From NCBI GenBank assembly GCA_001803645.1, contig MHDW01000001.1:1-9134 (forward strand): a DNA stretch of 9,134 bases. The letters are read 5' to 3'. Positions within the stretch are counted from its first letter, which is position 1; every line of letters starts with the position of its first letter. A program made the position numbers and the translations under genes. The notes under the pieces were generated by a model. The model did not search any database. It had not been told where the DNA came from and was given only the letters and a program-made list of their open reading frames with translations. Of this stretch, positions 7,258 through 9,134 are shown piece by piece. Source of the stretch: Nitrospirae bacterium GWC2_42_7 (lineage in GTDB: Bacteria; Nitrospirota; Thermodesulfovibrionia; Thermodesulfovibrionales; UBA6898).

Positions 7258-7456
7258 AAAAAGTAATATGAGTTATTTTAAAGATATTTACGGATAAATG
7301 AAAGCAGTCTATTTCATGTAATCAAACAATCTGTTCAAAATAAAATTATGAATTAATGAGAAAAAGCGGAATGAAAAATAAACACAATAACGACTCCTTT
7401 AAATAATAAATCTTCTCATTGAGGGGAAAAAAGAAGTACAAGAGTGCGCTTGAACG

Positions 7457-7509
7457 GACTAATCATCAAAAGCAAGGAGTGCAGTCCTGATAATCATGTC
7501 GCTTTTTTT
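7457..7509 (+). terminator. Imperfect hairpin followed by seven Ts, in the gap before murA
   Basis: On the plus strand, 7457-7469 (GACTAATCATCA...) pairs imperfectly with 7488-7500 (TGATAATCATGTC), with AGGA/TCCT (7475-7478, 7485-7488) possible inside, then GC and T7 (7503-7509). This has the form of an intrinsic terminator reading left to right, but no gene lies upstream on that strand. The rest of 7248-7553 is AT-rich and holds only chance-length open frames. An unannotated small RNA ending here is possible but unsupported by a clear promoter. Confidence 0.3.
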
Positions 7510-7518
7510 GTGTTTATT

Positions 7519-7547
7519 TTGGACAGATTTCATTTATATGTTATTCT
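7519..7547 (+). promoter_or_regulatory. Candidate sigma-70 promoter of the HicB-like gene
   Basis: TTGGAC (7519-7524), a 17-base spacer and TATTCT (7542-7547) give a reasonable -35/-10 pair. The expected transcription start falls at about 7554, the A of the ATG, so the message would be leaderless. This fits the absence of a Shine-Dalgarno site before that ATG. Confidence 0.45.
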
Positions 7548-7553
7548 TAAAAC

Positions 7554-7712
7554 ATGAGAGAATTTACAATATATCAGGACGACGATGGCTCATGGGTCGC
7601 TGAATGCAAGGAACTTCCGGGCTACAGAGGAAAGGGCAGTACAAAAGAAGAGGCATTAGAAAAAATAAAGTCTATATTGCTGATCTATCATCCCTGTAGG
7701 TGCGAGGACTGA
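7554..7712 (+). CDS. Small HicB-like (UPF0150-type) protein, 52 residues, no HicA partner
   Basis: The only plus-strand gene seen. The 52 residues MREFTIYQDDDGSWVAECKE... fit the HicB N-terminal pattern: a first beta strand, an acidic turn and GSWVAECKELPG, then GYRGKGSTKEEALEKIKSIL, where the T-xEEAL-xxI signature marks the helix. In HicAB systems HicB is the antitoxin that covers the HicA ribonuclease and often has a C-terminal DNA-binding domain. Here that domain is absent and the tail is HPCRCED. No hicA is found on either side. Many such short solitary HicB-fold proteins are known with no defined role. The gene converges on prmC with one base between the stop codons, and interrupts the prfA-prmC-murA order. 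It may be an orphan antitoxin, a remnant, or an independent small protein. Confidence 0.8.
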   Translation: MREFTIYQDDDGSWVAECKELPGYRGKGSTKEEALEKIKSILLIYHPCRCED

Positions 7713-7713
7713 G

Positions 7714-8604
7714 CTAAAGACCTGCCTTAAGAATCCTCTCTATACCTGAATAATCCTTTATAATTTCTATTTTTCTGAAACCATACCCTGTTGCTACCCT
7801 GGCGACATCTTTTGCCTGATCAAATCCCACTTCAACCATGATCTTGCCACTCTTTTTCAAATAGCTTCCTGCTTCAGAAAATATTCTCCTGTAGAAATCA
7901 AGTCCATCCTCGCCTCCATCAAGTGCGCCAACAGGTTCCCATTCTTTGATCTCTCTCTGGAGTCCACTTATATCTGATGTTCTGATATATGGAGGATTCG
8001 AAATGATGAGGTCAAATAAGATAGGCTTTCTTATTGGTTCGAACAGAGAACCTTTCAGAAATTTAACATTCTTTATCTTATTGATCACAGCATTTTTCTT
8101 TGCGTATTTAATAGCTGTCGCAGATATATCAGAAGCATAAACCTTTGCATCAGGAAGCTCTTTTGCGATTGCAAGCGCGATGCATCCACTGCCTGTGCAT
8201 AGATCAAGAATATTCAGTAAAGCGTGAGACGTAAGGCGTGAGGCGTTAATATTGTTGCTCGTGCCCCCTAACTCCTTCCCCCTAACAGTTTTTATTGCTT
8301 CCTGCACAAGAAGCTCTGTCTCTGGCCTTGGAATAAGAACTTCTTTACCTACTTTTATTTTAAGGTCAAGAAAATCTATATGTCCGATTATGTACTGAAG
8401 GGGCTCCCCTTTTGCCCTGCGCTTAAGAAGCCTGTTTATTTTAGCTTTTTGCAAGCGGTCTATTTCAGGATTATCCCTGTATGCAGAAAGCCTGTCTAAT
8501 CCGGAAGCATGCAGAACCAGAAGTTCAGCATCAATCAAAGGGTCGCTCACACCTGAGCTCTCGAGAAGATCTGCCGAGGGTTTTAATTTTTCAAGAAGTC
8601 TCAT
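7714..8604 (-). CDS. prmC: Release factor glutamine N5-methyltransferase PrmC (HemK)
   Basis: PrmC methylates the glutamine of the GGQ loop of RF1/RF2, which speeds peptide release. The N-terminal helical domain (1-75) recognises the release factor and ends in GEPLQYIIG. The SAM site is ILDLCTGSGCIALAIA (132-147), and the substrate-glutamine motif NPPY is at 203-206. At 296 residues it is about 20 longer than E. coli PrmC (277). The excess lies at 106-129, between the IPRPETELLV segment and motif I, and is encoded by short DNA repeats (separate entry). The frame is intact and the catalytic parts are untouched, so it is probably active. The ATG has no clear ribosome site; prfA ends 50 bases upstream on the same strand, so the two are probably co-transcribed. 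Confidence 0.94.
   Translation of the reverse strand: MRLLEKLKPSADLLESSGVSDPLIDAELLVLHASGLDRLSAYRDNPEIDRLQKAKINRLLKRRAKGEPLQYIIGHIDFLDLKIKVGKEVLIPRPETELLVQEAIKTVRGKELGGTSNNINASRLTSHALLNILDLCTGSGCIALAIAKELPDAKVYASDISATAIKYAKKNAVINKIKNVKFLKGSLFEPIRKPILFDLIISNPPYIRTSDISGLQREIKEWEPVGALDGGEDGLDFYRRIFSEAGSYLKKSGKIMVEVGFDQAKDVARVATGYGFRKIEIIKDYSGIERILKAGL
8224..8286. repeat. Two short direct-repeat blocks inserted in frame within prmC
   Basis: Block one (plus strand) is a run of 7-base units: GTGAGAC, GTAAGGC, GTGAGGC, GTTAATA (8224-8251). Block two is CCCCCTAAC twice (8264-8272 and 8278-8286), 14 bases apart. Together they encode residues about 107-127 of PrmC, which E. coli PrmC lacks. Similar GTGAGGC/GTAAGGC runs are familiar to me between genes of anaerobic bacteria; here one sits inside an essential-type gene without breaking it. 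Confidence 0.7.
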
Positions 8605-8654
8605 GATTTAAGAATATCTGCGTGCATACAAGGCATATTTTACCGAAATCCGGG

Positions 8655-9134
8655 TTAAAGCTCGTTCAGTCTTTCAGCGTTATAATAAGTTGTGAGACTG
8701 TCAATGACCTCATCAAGATTTCCTTCAAGGATCTGTTCCAGTTTGTGCAGAGTCAGTCCAATTCGGTGGTCTGTTACTCTGTTTTGAGGGTAATTGTACG
8801 TCCTTATCCTTTCGCTCCTGTCCCCGGTTCCAACCTGAGACTTTCTGTCCTGTGCCCTCTCTTTATCCTTCTCTTCAACCTCAATCTCATAAAGCCTTGA
8901 ACGGAGCACCTTCATTGCCTTGTCCCTATTCTTTGTCTGGGAACGCTCATCCTGGCACTGCACAGTCAATCCGGTCGGCACATGCACTATCCTTACAGCA
9001 GAATATGTAGTATTAACGCTCTGCCCCCCTGCCCCTGATGAACAAAACGTATCTATCCTCAGGTCTTTTGCCTCTATCTTCAGATCAACATCCTCAGCCT
9101 CAGGAAGCACAGCCACGGTTGCCGCAGATGTATG
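8655..9134 (-). CDS. prfA: Peptide chain release factor 1, C-terminal 159 residues (5' end outside window)
   Basis: RF1 reads UAA and UAG stop codons and triggers hydrolysis of the finished peptide on the ribosome. The visible part starts [17 protein letters not shown], as in RF1 domain 2. It contains the catalytic GGQ loop [12 protein letters not shown], with Gly-Gly-Gln at visible residues 36-38, then [36 protein letters not shown] and a helical end. The CQDERSQ form and the short C-terminus fit RF1 rather than RF2. The frame is open to the right edge; the GTG at 9114-9116 is internal, not a start. Its GGQ glutamine is the expected substrate of PrmC, encoded 50 bases downstream. Confidence 0.95.
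   Translation of the reverse strand, partial: HTSAATVAVLPEAEDVDLKIEAKDLRIDTFCSSGAGGQSVNTTYSAVRIVHVPTGLTVQCQDERSQTKNRDKAMKVLRSRLYEIEVEEKDKERAQDRKSQVGTGDRSERIRTYNYPQNRVTDHRIGLTLHKLEQILEGNLDEVIDSLTTYYNAERLNEL

Noticed and set aside
7248..7553. Riboswitch or known structured RNA before murA
   Set aside because: I could match no known conserved core; the minus-strand sequence here is mostly AT-rich without stable stems.
7497..7601. Plus-strand 34-codon frame starting MSLFLCLFW, overlapping the HicB-like gene
   Set aside because: It begins inside the hairpin/T-run, has no ribosome site and is out of frame with a much better gene.
8222..8286. CRISPR or mobile-element explanation for the repeats in prmC
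   Set aside because: Units are only 7-9 bases with no spacers, no terminal inverted repeats and no target duplication.

Overview
The window is AT-leaning and densely coding, with nearly all genes on the minus strand, so transcription runs from right to left. The order prfA - prmC - murA next to a sigma-54 two-component module, followed by late biotin genes, suggests a Gram-negative anaerobe of the Nitrospirota (Thermodesulfovibrio-like) or Desulfobacterota type. That is a judgement from gene order and protein style, not a proven assignment.

Layout in transcription order. (1) 9134-7714: the C-terminal part of release factor RF1 (prfA), then prmC, whose product methylates the GGQ glutamine of release factors. 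prmC carries an in-frame insert built of short DNA repeats. (2) 7713-7248: a break in the operon holding a 52-codon HicB-like gene on the plus strand and an otherwise non-coding, AT-rich stretch with a hairpin plus T-run. (3) 7247-5994: murA, first committed step of peptidoglycan synthesis, most likely starting at CTG. (4) 5974-3499: a PAS histidine kinase with a cysteine-rich N-terminus, also apparently starting at CTG, overlapping an NtrC-type sigma-54 activator. (5) 3498-1478: an intergenic region with a near-consensus sigma-54 promoter, then a receiver-DUF4388-Roadblock/LC7 protein with a strong internal start before the Roadblock domain, then an unrecognised 205-residue Cys/His-rich protein, closed by a hairpin terminator. 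(6) 1393-1: a BioH-like carboxylesterase overlapping bioC, the two enzymes that remove and add the methyl group that disguises malonyl-ACP during pimelate synthesis for biotin; bioC runs off the left edge.

The most interesting part is 1478-5974. It reads as a self-contained signalling unit: a Cys-rich sensor kinase would phosphorylate the sigma-54 activator, which would switch on the promoter at 3321-3336 and so express a receiver/Roadblock scaffold and a Cys-rich partner protein. The parts are seen in the sequence; their connection is inferred. Two further themes recur: probable CTG starts backed by good Shine-Dalgarno sites (murA, the kinase), and promoters so close to the start codon that the mRNA would be leaderless (bioH, the HicB-like gene).
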